A DNA stretch of 64,000 bases from positions 22,548 to 86,547 of the forward strand of contig NW_005179081.1 of assembly GCF_000350225.1 (NCBI RefSeq), written 5' to 3'. Source of the stretch: Chondrus crispus. Its lineage: Eukaryota > Rhodophyta > Florideophyceae > Gigartinales > Gigartinaceae. Below are positions 8,681 through 18,943 of the stretch, in pieces. A program made the translations under genes and the position numbers. Numbering within the stretch: the first letter of the stretch is position 1; each line of letters opens with the position of its first letter. The notes below the pieces were generated by a model. That model saw nothing but the letters and a program-made list of their open reading frames with translations, was not told the DNA's origin and searched no databases.

Positions 8681-10759
8681 CTAGTTTTTCGGAGGTGCGG
8701 TCTTGCCGCTCGGGGGGCTTGACTTCTCCGAAGCGGAGGGAGACTTCGACGGCAAGACGGGTGCGATCAGCCGATTCGCCTCGAAACTGAGGAGGGCTAC
8801 AGCGCGCAAGTACGCGTCTGCCGGAACACGGGCCTTCTGTGCCGCCGTGAGCTTCTCAAAATTATGAGGGACGAGCGACACATCGCGCACCTTCATGCTA
8901 CAGTCGGGGTTAATATGATCCCCGACTTTGTAGCAGGTGTAGCAGATGATTTGCGGGGAAGGTGTCTTCTTGTCCCAGGTTCCCTCTCGACCGGCCCAAC
9001 CGGGAGACTTCTCGCGCGGTCTTGGAAGCCGGGGCGGGTCCTTGTAGGTCGGCCGCCGCTCTCCGTAGAACAACGAATCCTTGTCGTTGAATGAGGATCC
9101 CTCGGTGGGAAATGAGGGTGACTCAGCTGCGGCGTCGATTGGCTCGTCATTGGCGAGGAAGTTCTCGGCGTCCAGGCCGGTATGATAGCTCGGGGTCAGA
9201 CCCGCGGTTGTCGATGAGGGCATACTGTCTGCCATCGCCAACACTTGCTTGGCGGCGGGTCTCGCGAAGTCGACGCGTCTTCTTCCGCCAGCCGTCTGCG
9301 CGCGGTAGGCCGCCCCTTGAGCGCGGGCTTCGGCCCCCGTGTCCTCGAATGAGGATCGGGGGCGATTCTCCCTTGCTTGGAGCACAAACGGCTTGATCGC
9401 CGGAAGGAGGCCCTCTATGAACAAGGTAGTGCGTTCATAGGGAGAATGGATGTCCCCACACCGCGCGAGGGCGGTTAACATACGAGTCGCATACTCGGTC
9501 TCCACTTCGCCGGGTTTTTGGCGTAAATCCCGGACCACAGAGAGCGCTTGCTCGATCTGAATATTCGTAGCATACGTACGAAGCAACCAGTTCACTGCTT
9601 CTGGCCACGACGCAATCCCTTGATTGCGTCGGAAATATCCTCGATGGGATTCATGCGCCTCCTTCGCCGGCGGGTTGAGAAGATGCGGCAAGGCCATGAG
9701 AGCCATTGCCTCCGACATTTCTGCGTTGTCGAAATTCTCCTTACATCTAGCCAAAAAGCTGATGACTTTGATCGGGTCGGACCCGTTAACCTTGTACTCT
9801 CCCATTACGACGAGGAGATATTGCATGCGCTTACGCGTCGTGGCGTACACCTTTGCATCGACGGTGGGGTCGGTATTCACGAGACGGTAAGCTCGATAAT
9901 TACACGCGCCGCGGAAGCGGTGGTTGGTCGGTTTCCACACCGTGACACCCTTCGCCTTAGGGCCGAAGGTCGGTTGTGGTACTGTGAATGCGTCGGCTTC
10001 GGAGTCCGAATCGGAGTCGGATTCTGAAGCTGAGGGCGGGGATCCCCCCGAGTAACCGGAGAAATCCTCCGGTTCAGGTCGGCTTCCGTGGCCGGACTTG
10101 TGACGGTGGCCTTTGGTCTTGACCTTCTTGTCGCGAGACGATCTTGGTGACGGGCCTCGGGCGGCCGCTAGGTCCGGGGTAGGATCTCGGTGTCCCTCCA
10201 TCGCCAGGGGATTGGGGAACGGGATCCCGGCGGCCGTGAGAGCCGATTTCGTGACGTCGGCGAACAGTAGATTTTCGTCCAACGGTTGTAACGCATGTAA
10301 CTGCGGGTTAGGTCTTGGCTTCGACGCGGTCGGCTCGTCTTGTCTAGCTGGGACGGATCGTGTTTGCGCCAACTCCAGGGCCAGGTTACGCCGACGGAGG
10401 TCGTTGACTTCCTGCGTCAGGCGATCCACTTCCTCCCGTAGAGGAAGGAGCGTCTTGTCGACGGTGGACCCGATGTCCTTCTGCCATGCTCGAGTTAGAA
10501 CGCCTGCTAGTGCGGCGAGGCGATCACGTCCCTGTTGGGACTGTACCTCTGCCTGCGCGGCGATCTTACCAGCAACAACGCTGTCCAACATCTCGCGTAT
10601 CTTGGCGGTGTGCGAGTTGAGTTTCTCCTCGATTAAGTTGAGAGAGAACCTCTCGGCTTCACGGAGTCCTTCGCGGCGGTTCCGCGTGATCCACGCCGCG
10701 ACGGGCGCTGGGACGTCTCTCGGACGAGTGTCATGGGACGACTCGGAGCCGGTCACCAT
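8681..10759 (-). CDS. gag: Gypsy gag polyprotein with zinc knuckle
   Basis: Structural particle protein of 692 codons. The frame extends upstream to 10846, but there it begins with GTG; the first ATG is at 10757-10759. The N-terminal third is rich in predicted helix and charged residues (LREAERFSLNLIEEKLNSHTA, LREEVDRLTQEVNDLRRRN), probably coiled coil. A Ser/Asp-rich linker follows. The central part resembles the gag core (FLARCKENF, AMALMALPHLL, WLLRTYATNIQIEQ). Near the C-terminus CYTCYKVGDHINPDC gives a zinc knuckle with one extra residue (C-x2-C-x5-H-x4-C). It is followed by a LIAPVLPSKSPSASEK tail. The gene is intact. Gag ends before pol begins, so translation of pol would need recoding or a separate start. 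Confidence 0.88.
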   Translation of the reverse strand: MVTGSESSHDTRPRDVPAPVAAWITRNRREGLREAERFSLNLIEEKLNSHTAKIREMLDSVVAGKIAAQAEVQSQQGRDRLAALAGVLTRAWQKDIGSTVDKTLLPLREEVDRLTQEVNDLRRRNLALELAQTRSVPARQDEPTASKPRPNPQLHALQPLDENLLFADVTKSALTAAGIPFPNPLAMEGHRDPTPDLAAARGPSPRSSRDKKVKTKGHRHKSGHGSRPEPEDFSGYSGGSPPSASESDSDSDSEADAFTVPQPTFGPKAKGVTVWKPTNHRFRGACNYRAYRLVNTDPTVDAKVYATTRKRMQYLLVVMGEYKVNGSDPIKVISFLARCKENFDNAEMSEAMALMALPHLLNPPAKEAHESHRGYFRRNQGIASWPEAVNWLLRTYATNIQIEQALSVVRDLRQKPGEVETEYATRMLTALARCGDIHSPYERTTLFIEGLLPAIKPFVLQARENRPRSSFEDTGAEARAQGAAYRAQTAGGRRRVDFARPAAKQVLAMADSMPSSTTAGLTPSYHTGLDAENFLANDEPIDAAAESPSFPTEGSSFNDKDSLFYGERRPTYKDPPRLPRPREKSPGWAGREGTWDKKTPSPQIICYTCYKVGDHINPDCSMKVRDVSLVPHNFEKLTAAQKARVPADAYLRAVALLSFEANRLIAPVLPSKSPSASEKSSPPSGKTAPPKN

Positions 10760-10873
10760 GGCGAATACACCTAACGATCGGTGCGTGAGGGAAAAGCGTA
10801 GGTAGGAGAGATAAAGGGAAAGTAGGTCAGGGAAGAAAGAGGACACTCGGATGCACGAGAGTATCGACTGTTT

Positions 10874-10889
10874 CTAGGTCGGGAGACCA
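10874..10889 (-). promoter_or_regulatory. tRNA primer-binding site
   Basis: On the minus strand this reads TGGTCTCCCGACCTAG, three bases after the end of the LTR. It begins with TGG as expected for pairing with a tRNA CCA end. The same sequence follows the family-B LTR (45791), and a variant follows the family-A LTR (35707). Confidence 0.75.
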
Positions 10890-10892
10890 AAA

Positions 10893-11542
10893 TGTCGTGC
10901 ACTACAGCCAGATGTGGCGGCTGTAGGCAGAGCGACGCGCGTTCGGACGCGTAAGGAAATTCGGGAGACCACCCGGTGGATGACCGGAACCGGGATCCGG
11001 ACGCGGCTTGCGCGGTAGAAAAGTGGCAAGGTAGTCAGCAATAAGAGGGGGTGGAATTAAGAGAAAAACAGAGCTGGCAGGACGGAGAGCACAGTAGTTA
11101 ACGTAGGTCTCGCGCGGGGAGATCGACGCGCGCGGGGAGGGCAGTTGGGATTCCAGGGGTGTAGATGGCTCGGTCGGTATGGGCGAGCCAGTACCGAGTC
11201 GAGGCTACAACCTGGAACCCAGAAACCAAGGTAAAAGACCCGAGGCTTCGTGCCTCTTTACTTTGATCATCATCGGGTTGACTATATAGTCCCCGTCGCC
11301 GTAATGGCGAAGCTAAATTATACTGTAAATTAGAATAACTAGAATATAACGGGTGTAGCCCCGAGGGGACCAAGTAACGGCCCCTATAGACCCGACAGGT
11401 GGCAGAGGGCTCACACGTGTCCACCGGTATGGTCCGGCAGAGAGACAGGGGTCCACGTGTACCCGTAGTACACGTAGTGGCGGCGAGCGCGATGTTGGCG
11501 AGATTAGGACAGCTGTCCCGGTACCGAGTACAGTGCACTACA
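10893..11542 (-). repeat. LTR, family C (5' LTR of element C)
   Basis: A 650-bp block. The left end TGTCGTGCACT and right end AGTGCACTACA form an inverted repeat with one mismatch and TG...CA ends. It directly precedes the primer-binding site and gag on the minus strand. It carries CACGTG motifs near 11414 and 11454 and a TATA-like element. I found no second copy at the other end of the element. Confidence 0.65.
11281..11288 (-). promoter_or_regulatory. TATA-like element in LTR C
   Basis: ACTATATAGT is nearly palindromic and lies mid-LTR, about 390 bases before the LTR end that precedes gag, a plausible U3 promoter position. Confidence 0.4.
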
Positions 11543-11873
11543 ACCGACGGGCGGAGCCGGAGCCGGCTTGTGGGCGTGCTGCGCGCGCCCTCAGCCCGCG
11601 CGCGGTGCTACTCCTAGGTAACTAAAGGAAGTACCTGAGAGTAAGCGCGCGGACCAAGGTGGAGGATCCTTGACAAGTCCGTGCTTGTCGTCCTCCACCG
11701 CCGGCGGTCCGCTCATATTTAATATACAGAGTAACCTATCATAACATTACAGTAGTGCAGGTCGGCCTGCACTGTAGGGCTGTCAGCCGTCGGGGCTGGC
11801 AGCACACGTGTCGTACACGTGTGTGCGAGCGCCCCCGTACACGTGGGGTACACGTGTGCGCGGGCGCACCTGG
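11543..11873 (-). repeat. Family-A-like LTR fragment, first part
   Basis: This stretch follows the interior of LTR A (from about 2846 to 3170). Shared blocks include GACGGGC, TAACTAAA, the AT-rich TTTAATATACA, the stem CAGGTCGGCCTGCACTG and the doubled ACACGTGT. It is cut at its right end by a solo LTR and continues at 12519. Confidence 0.6.
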
Positions 11874-12518
11874 TGTAGCATGAACACCCCAACGACAGGG
11901 GTGTATGCTCAGTCCGCGTAAGAGACCCTGTAGAACGCGAGAAGAACAGAAAGGACCAGTAAGCAACGCGTGAGGAAGGACACGGGCCGGTAGCGGTGGT
12001 AGAGCGGGTCGGGTCGCGAACGCGTTAGTGTACGCAGTAGAGCGGACCGACGCCTCGACGCCCCAGCGCGGCACTGGGTGACGTTCCAGTGCCGACGGGC
12101 GGAGGCGGATCTTAGCTCACACGCGCACGTACGCGCCCGCTACCCGTGTCCTTCTACTCTAAAACGCGAACAGAGAGAGCGTGCCCGAGTTCGATTAAGC
12201 GTTCCGGGTTAGCCGACGGTGAGGGTCTGGCCAAGCCGATGCTTCCCTCCCCCCCACACCGTCGGTTCCCGTGGTTTAATATACAGTTACGCGTCTATCG
12301 CGTCTATCATACAGGGCTACAGTACAGTCCGTACTGCACTGTAGCGCGTTACAGTGCTGAGCTACCGTACTCAGCTACTGTAGCGCTGTCAATACACGTG
12401 TGCTCGCGCGCGCCGATGATACACGTGTGTGCCGGCGTCCTGACAGTCCTGACAGTACACGTGTGTGCGCGCGCGCGATCTAATTCTAAATCTAATTCTG
12501 ATCCGCGCTGATGCTACA
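11874..12518. repeat. Solo LTR, diverged family A
   Basis: A 645-bp unit with perfect 8-bp inverted ends TGTAGCAT and ATGCTACA, starting like LTR A (TGTAGCAT-AACACCCC). It is flanked by CCTGG and CCGGG, a likely 5-bp target duplication with one change. No internal genes adjoin it, so it is a solo LTR inserted into another LTR. Confidence 0.75.
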
Positions 12519-12642
12519 CCGGGATCCTGTAGAGCTCGGGCTCTACAGTTACAAATCTAATCTAAATCTAATACGGGGAGGGGAAAAGGCTACAACCACC
12601 ACTGCCCACCCCGTCCCCATTAAACATGCAACCAACTGTTCC
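12519..12642 (-). repeat. Family-A-like LTR fragment, second part
   Basis: It contains the GTAGAGCTCGGGCTCTAC stem and repeated AATCTAAT motifs, as found near the other end of LTR A (around 3185-3240). It ends at the assembly gap. Confidence 0.5.
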
Positions 12643-12742
12643 NNNNNNNNNNNNNNNNNNNNNNNNNNNNNNNNNNNNNNNNNNNNNNNNNNNNNNNNNN
12701 NNNNNNNNNNNNNNNNNNNNNNNNNNNNNNNNNNNNNNNNNN
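12643..12742. other. Assembly gap of exactly 100 N
   Basis: One hundred undetermined bases, probably a fixed-size placeholder. The true length is unknown. It hides the junction between the LTR fragment and the LINE. Confidence 0.99.
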
Positions 12743-14928
12743 CGCCCAGGCAAAATACGCCCCATTGCGATAGGTCAAGTAATCTGGCGTGTGGTCATGA
12801 AGACCCTGCTCCCGCCGCATTAGAGGACTCAAGAGAATACTTCCAACAACTGCAAAAGTCCAACGGTATACGAGCCGGCATGGACGCAATCGTACACGAT
12901 GCTAGGATGATCACAAACCGATACAATCAGCATACAGATTACGTGCTTGTCTCTGTTGATGCAAGCAACGCATTTAACAGATGCTCTCGACAGTGTTTCC
13001 TCGATGCTCTCCTGGATCGCGACCCCTCACTGGCTCGTTTCTGCAATCGCATATACGCCTCCTCGGCACCGCCTCTCGTCGTCCCCGCCTCGCCATCAAA
13101 ATTTTTGCTAAGCTCCGAAGGCGCCCGACAATGCGACCTCCCAAGCATGCTGCTATTCTCATTATCTGTTCACAAGCTGTTTAGAAAGCTTGAAGAGGAA
13201 TGTGACCTCGCCCTCCACGTGTACTATGCCGAGGATGGCACACTTGCTGGACCACTAGCTGAAGTAAAAAAGGCACTACAGTTGCTGCAGACCAAGGGTC
13301 CCGAACACCAGTTCTACATTAACCTCTCTAAGACACGTGCTTATGCGCCCTCCGCAAACGAAGCAACCATCGCAGAACTCCACACACTCCTGCCTCGCGA
13401 GAACATCTCCTCGATGGGACTCGATCTCCTTGGCATACCAATTGGCACAACACAATATGTCGATAACCAAATTGCGAAAAAGCTTGACTCATGCGCAACT
13501 ATTCTTGAATATCTCAACGATATACCGGACGCCCGCATCAAATTTCACATGCACCGAGTCTCCGCCTCTGCTTGTAAGATCTATCATCTTTTTCGGCTGA
13601 CACCACCGCAACAATCGATACTACATGCCCTAAAATTTGACGAGGATCAGCTCAAAGCATATTCCCGAATTAATAGCATTCCCATGTCGCCCGCTGTCAG
13701 CTACCAAGAGTAGATTCTTTCCGCTATGACGGTAACTGCTTCACGGCTACAACCCCTCTGCTCCATGCTTCATACGCTGCCAGATTTATCGCCGCAGCAC
13801 CCCAACGCATGCAAGGCCCACATGGCCTTTCTGAGTCGAACTACCGCTGCCTGGCCCGCTCGCCTCTCTGAGTTCTTGTGCAGAACCTCCCCTCGTATGC
13901 CCGTCCCCCTGAATTTCATGAATACAGTTTCCCACCACGAATTTCATCCTTGGTGCATATGAACCCGAATCTCTGGCACAACAACCTGAAGGCACTCACC
14001 ACTTCTTATTTCAGGTTGTACAGGCTGCACCTTCAAGAAAATACTGGGAACAGGGCTCGTGGGTCGCTCACCAAAACCCTTCCGATCACACTACCATGTC
14101 CGTCCGACGCAGCGTCCGATACAATTCCCTTCTTGCTCCCGGGGCTTCTACATTCCTCACAGCCCATCCTTACCTTTCGACACGTGTCCATTCTTCACAA
14201 TGGTCAATAATGCTTCGCAGACATCTCGACGTTCCCCTTTACCCCGACTCTATCACCACACTTATATGCTCTCACTGCTCACGACGGATGGACAGCCGCG
14301 GAGACCACGCCACCCACTGCAGATTGGGCTTCGGTGTCACTCACCGCCACAACACACTCCGAAATGAGCTTGCCCGACACGCGTTTCGAGCGGCTGGATT
14401 TTAGGGCACATTGGAAGCCCCCTTCTTGATCCCCCACACCAATCATCGACCTGCCGACGTTCTTGTTCAGCCGGGACTTCCCGCCGCTGGCATGCCTCCA
14501 GACAAACCGACTGCCTATGATGTCACTGTGCGCAGCCCATACACCAAAAATATCATACGTAAGGCCGCACAATGTCCCGCCGCCGCTGCCGAAGAGGGAG
14601 ACTCAAATAAACAACAAGGCATAAACCGTACCCTCCGCAACGCGCTTCACCTCCCATCTGCTGGGGCAGACTGCCACGATACCTGTCCTGGACTGGCACT
14701 TTGCGCCCCTCGCCTTTGACACCCTAGGCGCTGCATCCGCCCGATCGATCGCCGTCATCAACGCCCTAGCACGCAACATCGCCGTCCGAAGCCACTGTGC
14801 ATACAGTACGACGAGGCTACACCTGCATCAACGAATCAGTTACGCAATATGGTCCACTATCGCTACAGCCATACTCTGCCGTATGCCACTTCACGCCACG
14901 GACATCGAACACCCAATTGAAGTTTGAC
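12743..14928 (+). pseudogene. Non-LTR retrotransposon (LINE) with C-terminal restriction-like endonuclease, broken
   Basis: Reverse transcriptase and endonuclease of a LINE, truncated at the 5' end by the gap. The RT reads GIRAGMDAIVHDARMI, VSVDASNAFN (first catalytic Asp), LLSSEGARQCDLPSMLLFSL and YYAEDGTLAGP at the YxDD position, where the first Asp is Glu. This frame stops at 13713. After frameshifts a cysteine-histidine module appears near 14270-14350 (CSHCSRRMDSRGDHATHC, then RHNTLRNEL). After a TAG at 14402-14404 in the same frame comes a restriction-like nuclease core (NHRPADVLVQPG, AYDVTVRSPY). A further frame gives WHFAPLAFDTLGAAS and ends with TGA at about 14926. The order RT, zinc module, nuclease is that of early-branching, restriction-like-endonuclease LINEs. 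Frameshifts and the stop make it inactive. Confidence 0.8.
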
Positions 14929-15545
14929 TAGTGTCCTGAAAATCCGTAGTTTGTGGTAGCATCCGCCGACGTATCCATTGAATAAAATGAGACCGAACCA
15001 CTACCACCCCTCGTACTGGATGACCGTCACGGCTGCCAAAAGATCCAATCACTGCACTACGTTTGAATTTGCCCTCTAACCGGTAGTGTTGCGCCTAGAA
15101 TCGTTATCTCCAAACACCAAATGTCTCATATTTAACCTCGAAATATTACTAAACCAGTAGGGGTGCTCTTAGTACACTACGTGTGTTGTATTTCGTGATC
15201 TGGGACGGAAATGCAAATGACATAAAATACGTATGATGCATTCGCAAGGCGTATGCACCCTCAGCAGTACGGAAAAGCCCAGCGCACAGATCGCCATTCC
15301 ACCTTCGCACCCCCATCCCATTCACCCCTCAGATGATATCTGCTGCTTCTTTTGTTGCTGCAACGGGCGAAGTGGCAACGAAACATCATGTTCCGTCACC
15401 GTCTTACTGCAGAAGGGAGAAGAAGACGAGGCCAGCGGATAAACAGGCTGGGGATGGGAGCAATGGGAGAGCTCGCACAGATGACAGTTGATGGGAGAGG
15501 TACACGGGTAGGTGCATTTGTGCGTTTGTGTCTGTGCACAAACAA
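14929..15545. other. No gene seen
   Basis: Possible 3' untranslated part of the LINE at the left, then unassigned DNA. Toward the right it becomes rich in TTTGTG and CACAAA words that continue into Harbinger element H1. Confidence 0.3.
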
Positions 15546-15790
15546 TGGGCGCCTCCTGAAACCCAAAATACACAAATTGTGTGTACACAAATGACAATTT
15601 TTGTGTACATTCACTGTAATTTGTGTATACACAAATGACAAAACTGGTATAGGCTCGACCACGGACGAGGCCAATGTGCAACCTGCACAAATCGCATTTT
15701 TGGAGGGAGTGAGAGCGACAAAGCGCTGTATCATCCTCCGCTGACAGGTGCATCTCTCTCCCTACGGACCCCACCTCCTCTGCGCCCGAA

Positions 15791-17580
15791 ATGTCCAACC
15801 CGCGATCGCCGTCCTCTTTCGACGCCTCTGCTTCTCTCAGTGCGTCCGGCGCTGTTGTGCTACAAGGTCACCCAACTACTCCCTCCGATCTAGCTCAAAC
15901 ACCCCGGCTACCCCGTCAGCCTCAAGATAGTTTAGAGGAAGTGCGACCACGAGCCACGCAGTCAAACAAAGATAGTAGTGCCCTCCGTACTCGAACTTAC
16001 AGCACTCCTGCGCAACAACCTCGTCTCGCACCTCGTCATCCTATATCCAAACGAAGAGGGAATTCGCGCCCTGGAAGGAACACAAATGGAAATGGAAGGG
16101 GAAATGGCTTTACGCAGCGCGAAATTGATTCTATGCTGGATTTGTTGCAGGAAAAACTCCCCGTCGGGAAGGAGGAGTGGGACGAGGTTCAAAGAATGCA
16201 TTGTCAGCAGTTCCCGGAGATGGATCGAAATGCGGATTCTCTCAAGAGAAAATTTCGGCGCTGTACAGAAAACAAATCTCGACCGGAGACCCCCCCATTC
16301 TGTGGGAGAACGGGTACCGACCGGGGTCGGTAAACGTAACGACCCGGAGGGAGATCCCGTAGGGGTGATCAGACGATACTGGAAAGGCAGGGGATAATTC
16401 AGCTTGTACACGGGGTGCACGTACCGCCACGGGTGACAGGTGGCGGCGGAATGGCCACGTGTACTGCCGTACGTATAATGTCCCGATCGGGTACAGTAGA
16501 CTAGAAGGTCTTACTGTAGGGGCGTAGAAATTAGTGCAATAGGAGTGTCAGCCGGGGGAGTCCCAGCTAGCACACGTGGTGCGCGCTCTGCCTGCGAGTA
16601 CAGGTGGCAGGAGTACCGCCACGTGTACCGCTGTACAGGTTGCTCCCCGGTGGAGTACAGTAGAGGTACTCCACTGTAGTGATCCAAAGTAGAAGTGGAT
16701 CACTACTGTACTGCCCGGCCGCCGGAGGTCGACGTACTTAGGGGGGAGGCAGTACGCTCCCAGAGTAAAAGGGGGTAGCGACCCCCGGGGCGAGAACAAA
16801 GGAAAAAGAGGGAGGTCGTCCCGTGCGGGTTATTCTTGAGGGCCGGAAGCACACGCTCCCCAGTTTGGTCGTTCCACCGCCTGGTGGAAGTGTATGCCCA
16901 TTGAGCCCTATCCCCTCCGGGGTCGCAATTCCACTCGCACGTTTACCGGAGTCATAACCGCCGCCTCGGGGAGAGGTTGGTGGTGTTGTAATTCTACCGC
17001 TGCCGTGGACACCCCCTCCGTGACGGGGTAAAAACCGAACCGGAAGGATCCATATTATTACACATTCCACCCGACGTTCAGAGAGCCAAGCGCATCAGGG
17101 CCGACATGACTGATCGAATTGATCTTGGAGATGGTGACGACGCAATCGAAATCGCCGACAGTAGCTTTGAAACAGAATCTACAACCAGAAATAATGTGGT
17201 GGAAGCAGTAGAGAACGCTGAAAGTTTGCATATGGATGCCGCTCCTCAAACAAGGTGAAATTTCTCTCCTCCAACGGAATTTACCAGAAAGAGCCACGCC
17301 ATCCCCACGTCCTTTGGTCCGTAGAAGGGCATGTTCTGTTCCGCCTAGTCAGGATGAAAGCGACCTTATCTCAATTTACAAGCTCTCCATGCTTGAAGAC
17401 CAGAAGCGTCGGGCTGAGGAGCACGAGAGGAGGTTACAGGACCGCGAGGATGAGAAGGTAAGGAGAGATCGGGAGGAGAAAAGGCACGATAAATATATGG
17501 AAATGATGATGATGGTGGCCTTCGGGAATCGCAATCACCGCTCTGAGCCAACGCCGCCTCCCCCACAAAGTCAACAGTGA
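15791..17580 (+). pseudogene. Harbinger Myb/SANT-like DNA-binding protein, split by a solo LTR
   Basis: This partner protein of Harbinger transposases normally binds the element ends and helps nuclear import of the transposase. The ATG is at 15791. A Ser/Pro-rich N-terminus leads to a trihelix domain near 16100-16290 (GFTQREIDSMLDLLQEKLP, EEWDEVQ, SLKRKF, then RKQISTGDPPI). A one-base frameshift lies near 16255, between KRKF and LYRKQ. A 762-bp LTR then splits the gene at 16300. Across the insertion the reading resumes at PPDVQRAKRIRADMTDRI. A second frameshift lies near 17240. The C-terminal part is a charged coiled coil (DQKRRAEEHERRLQDRE) ending with Pro/Gln at 17580. It is non-functional as it stands. 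Confidence 0.8.
16301..17062. repeat. Solo LTR, family D, with 5-bp target duplication
   Basis: A 762-bp insertion starting TGTGGGAG and ending TATTATTACA, flanked on both sides by CATTC (16296-16300 and 17063-17067). Removing it and one CATTC restores the frame of the host Myb-like gene, which fixes both boundaries. It contains CACGTG motifs near 16456 and 16620. No internal region is present. Confidence 0.9.
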
Positions 17581-17758
17581 GAAGGTAAGGGTAAGGCGGC
17601 GGTGGCCGGGCGGCCGAATGCGAAAGCTCGTGAGGATGATGAGGAGGCGGCAGGTGTGAGAGACGATGCCAGGCGGCATAGTGGCTTTATAATGGAGTCC
17701 CCTGCCACTCACCTGTAGTCACAAGAGCGCCTTCTGTAGGGAATTGGACCCGTTCCAT

Positions 17759-18943
17759 TTACAAACCAATATCCCGAGACAGAAAATAGTTTGCCTCGAC
17801 GCTGAGATGGGGCATGAACGTGGAGAGAATCTGATTGATCCCTATCAGCCAAGTACGTATATTAAAAATCAGGACAGCTGTTAGTAAAATTACCTTAGGC
17901 TCACCATTCTCTTCATAAATTAACCTGTCCTTCAGTCGTGGGAAAGTACCTTGAAGAGCGCGCATGCCCCGCTCAGACGCCTGGCGGAGGGAAGTGGCTT
18001 GTTTGAGCTGTGTGTAAATTAACGGGTCACCTGAGCTGCTGAAGTAGCCGTCTTGAGAGGACTTGATGAGAAAAGGATATTGTCCTTTTGAAAATGCAGA
18101 ATCCACAACACAGCGACCACCACATTGATTATAGGCGGTCTCCAATTTGGGATAAATCCCGCCCCAATCCGCAATGATAGAGTCATGCATAGATACGGGG
18201 GTGTTCAGAGCACATGCGATTATGACACCGCTAGGGGCGAAAACAAAAACATTGACCACGTAGTGATCATGGGTCCAGCCGTTGTAAAACATATTTTGTA
18301 TGACAAAGTCTCCGGATTGTTCGAGGGTGAGCTTTAAGCCATCAGCAACGCAGAAAACGTCACCTAACATGGAATATCTAGAACCAATTGTTTCCTGAAA
18401 TGATGCCATCTCGTCTAAACTTGGCACTTTGATCGCAGCTCTATCGTCATTAGCCAAAATTTGGAGAAGGATACGACGCCCAAATCGTAGAAGAAGCGAC
18501 GCCACAGACGCTGTGATTCCATAGAGCAGGCAAAGGACCATCTCAGAACCTCTTGTGCGGTTCCAGCTCAGCACCAATGCCCAACACTGTGTGGGAGTCA
18601 TACTGCGCGGTCGCCCTACCCTGTTTTCGCGTTGTGGAAGGCGCCTAATGTGGCCCAGGCGGCCGTAAGGGGAATAGGCATTGTAGAAATTATTGAATGA
18701 GGGGAGGAGATAGTGAAACCCGTGAAAATCAAGCCCTGCGAGGGTGATGAGGGCCTGATCATCGCCAGAACCGAACAGAAATGCAAAGGCGGACATATGG
18801 GGCGCTTGAAGTGAGGGACGAGGTATACGGCGATCCCGGCGGCGTTTGCCGTCGGAGGCCATTTTTGCGCGAAAGGTGAGGGAGCGCTTACGGTTACTTC
18901 TTTTTCGGAGCAGCAGCAGCAGTAGCGCAGATGAGGGAGGCAT
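17759..18943 (-). CDS. PIF/Harbinger-type DDE transposase (H1)
   Basis: A 394-codon intact frame from the ATG at 18943. It catalyses excision and insertion of the element. The N-terminus is basic (RKRSNRKR, KRRRDRR), suiting a nuclear protein. The likely catalytic triad is D201 (FCVADGLKL), D281 (CVVDSAFSKGQYPFL) and E324 (ASERGMRALQGTFPRLKDR), with the family block FYNGWTHDHYVVNVFVFAPSG between the first two. The length suits the family. Its C-terminus points toward the end of the Myb-like gene about 180 bases away, the usual convergent arrangement. Its sequence is clearly different from the H2 transposase at 32317-33501, so these are two lineages. Whether it is still active is unknown, but its partner gene in this copy is broken. 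Confidence 0.88.
   Translation of the reverse strand: MPPSSALLLLLLRKRSNRKRSLTFRAKMASDGKRRRDRRIPRPSLQAPHMSAFAFLFGSGDDQALITLAGLDFHGFHYLLPSFNNFYNAYSPYGRLGHIRRLPQRENRVGRPRSMTPTQCWALVLSWNRTRGSEMVLCLLYGITASVASLLLRFGRRILLQILANDDRAAIKVPSLDEMASFQETIGSRYSMLGDVFCVADGLKLTLEQSGDFVIQNMFYNGWTHDHYVVNVFVFAPSGVIIACALNTPVSMHDSIIADWGGIYPKLETAYNQCGGRCVVDSAFSKGQYPFLIKSSQDGYFSSSGDPLIYTQLKQATSLRQASERGMRALQGTFPRLKDRLIYEENGEPKVILLTAVLIFNIRTWLIGINQILSTFMPHLSVEANYFLSRDIGL

Larger units (their letters stand above)
2639..11542 (-). mobile_element. Ty3/Gypsy LTR retrotransposon (element C), near full length
   Basis: From the 5' end (high coordinates): LTR, primer-binding site, gag, protease, then RT, RNase H and integrase, polypurine tract and LTR. 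The integrase follows the RT, the order that defines Ty3/Gypsy. The two terminal LTRs are of different sequence families (A on the left, C on the right), which is abnormal. An in-frame TGA at 7803-7805 separates the protease part from the rest of pol, and another TGA at 8523-8525 lies before the protease. It is therefore likely defective on its own. Confidence 0.8.

Noticed and set aside
12511..12822. Frames running through the N gap
   Set aside because: Undetermined bases cannot support a reading frame, and the gap length is arbitrary.
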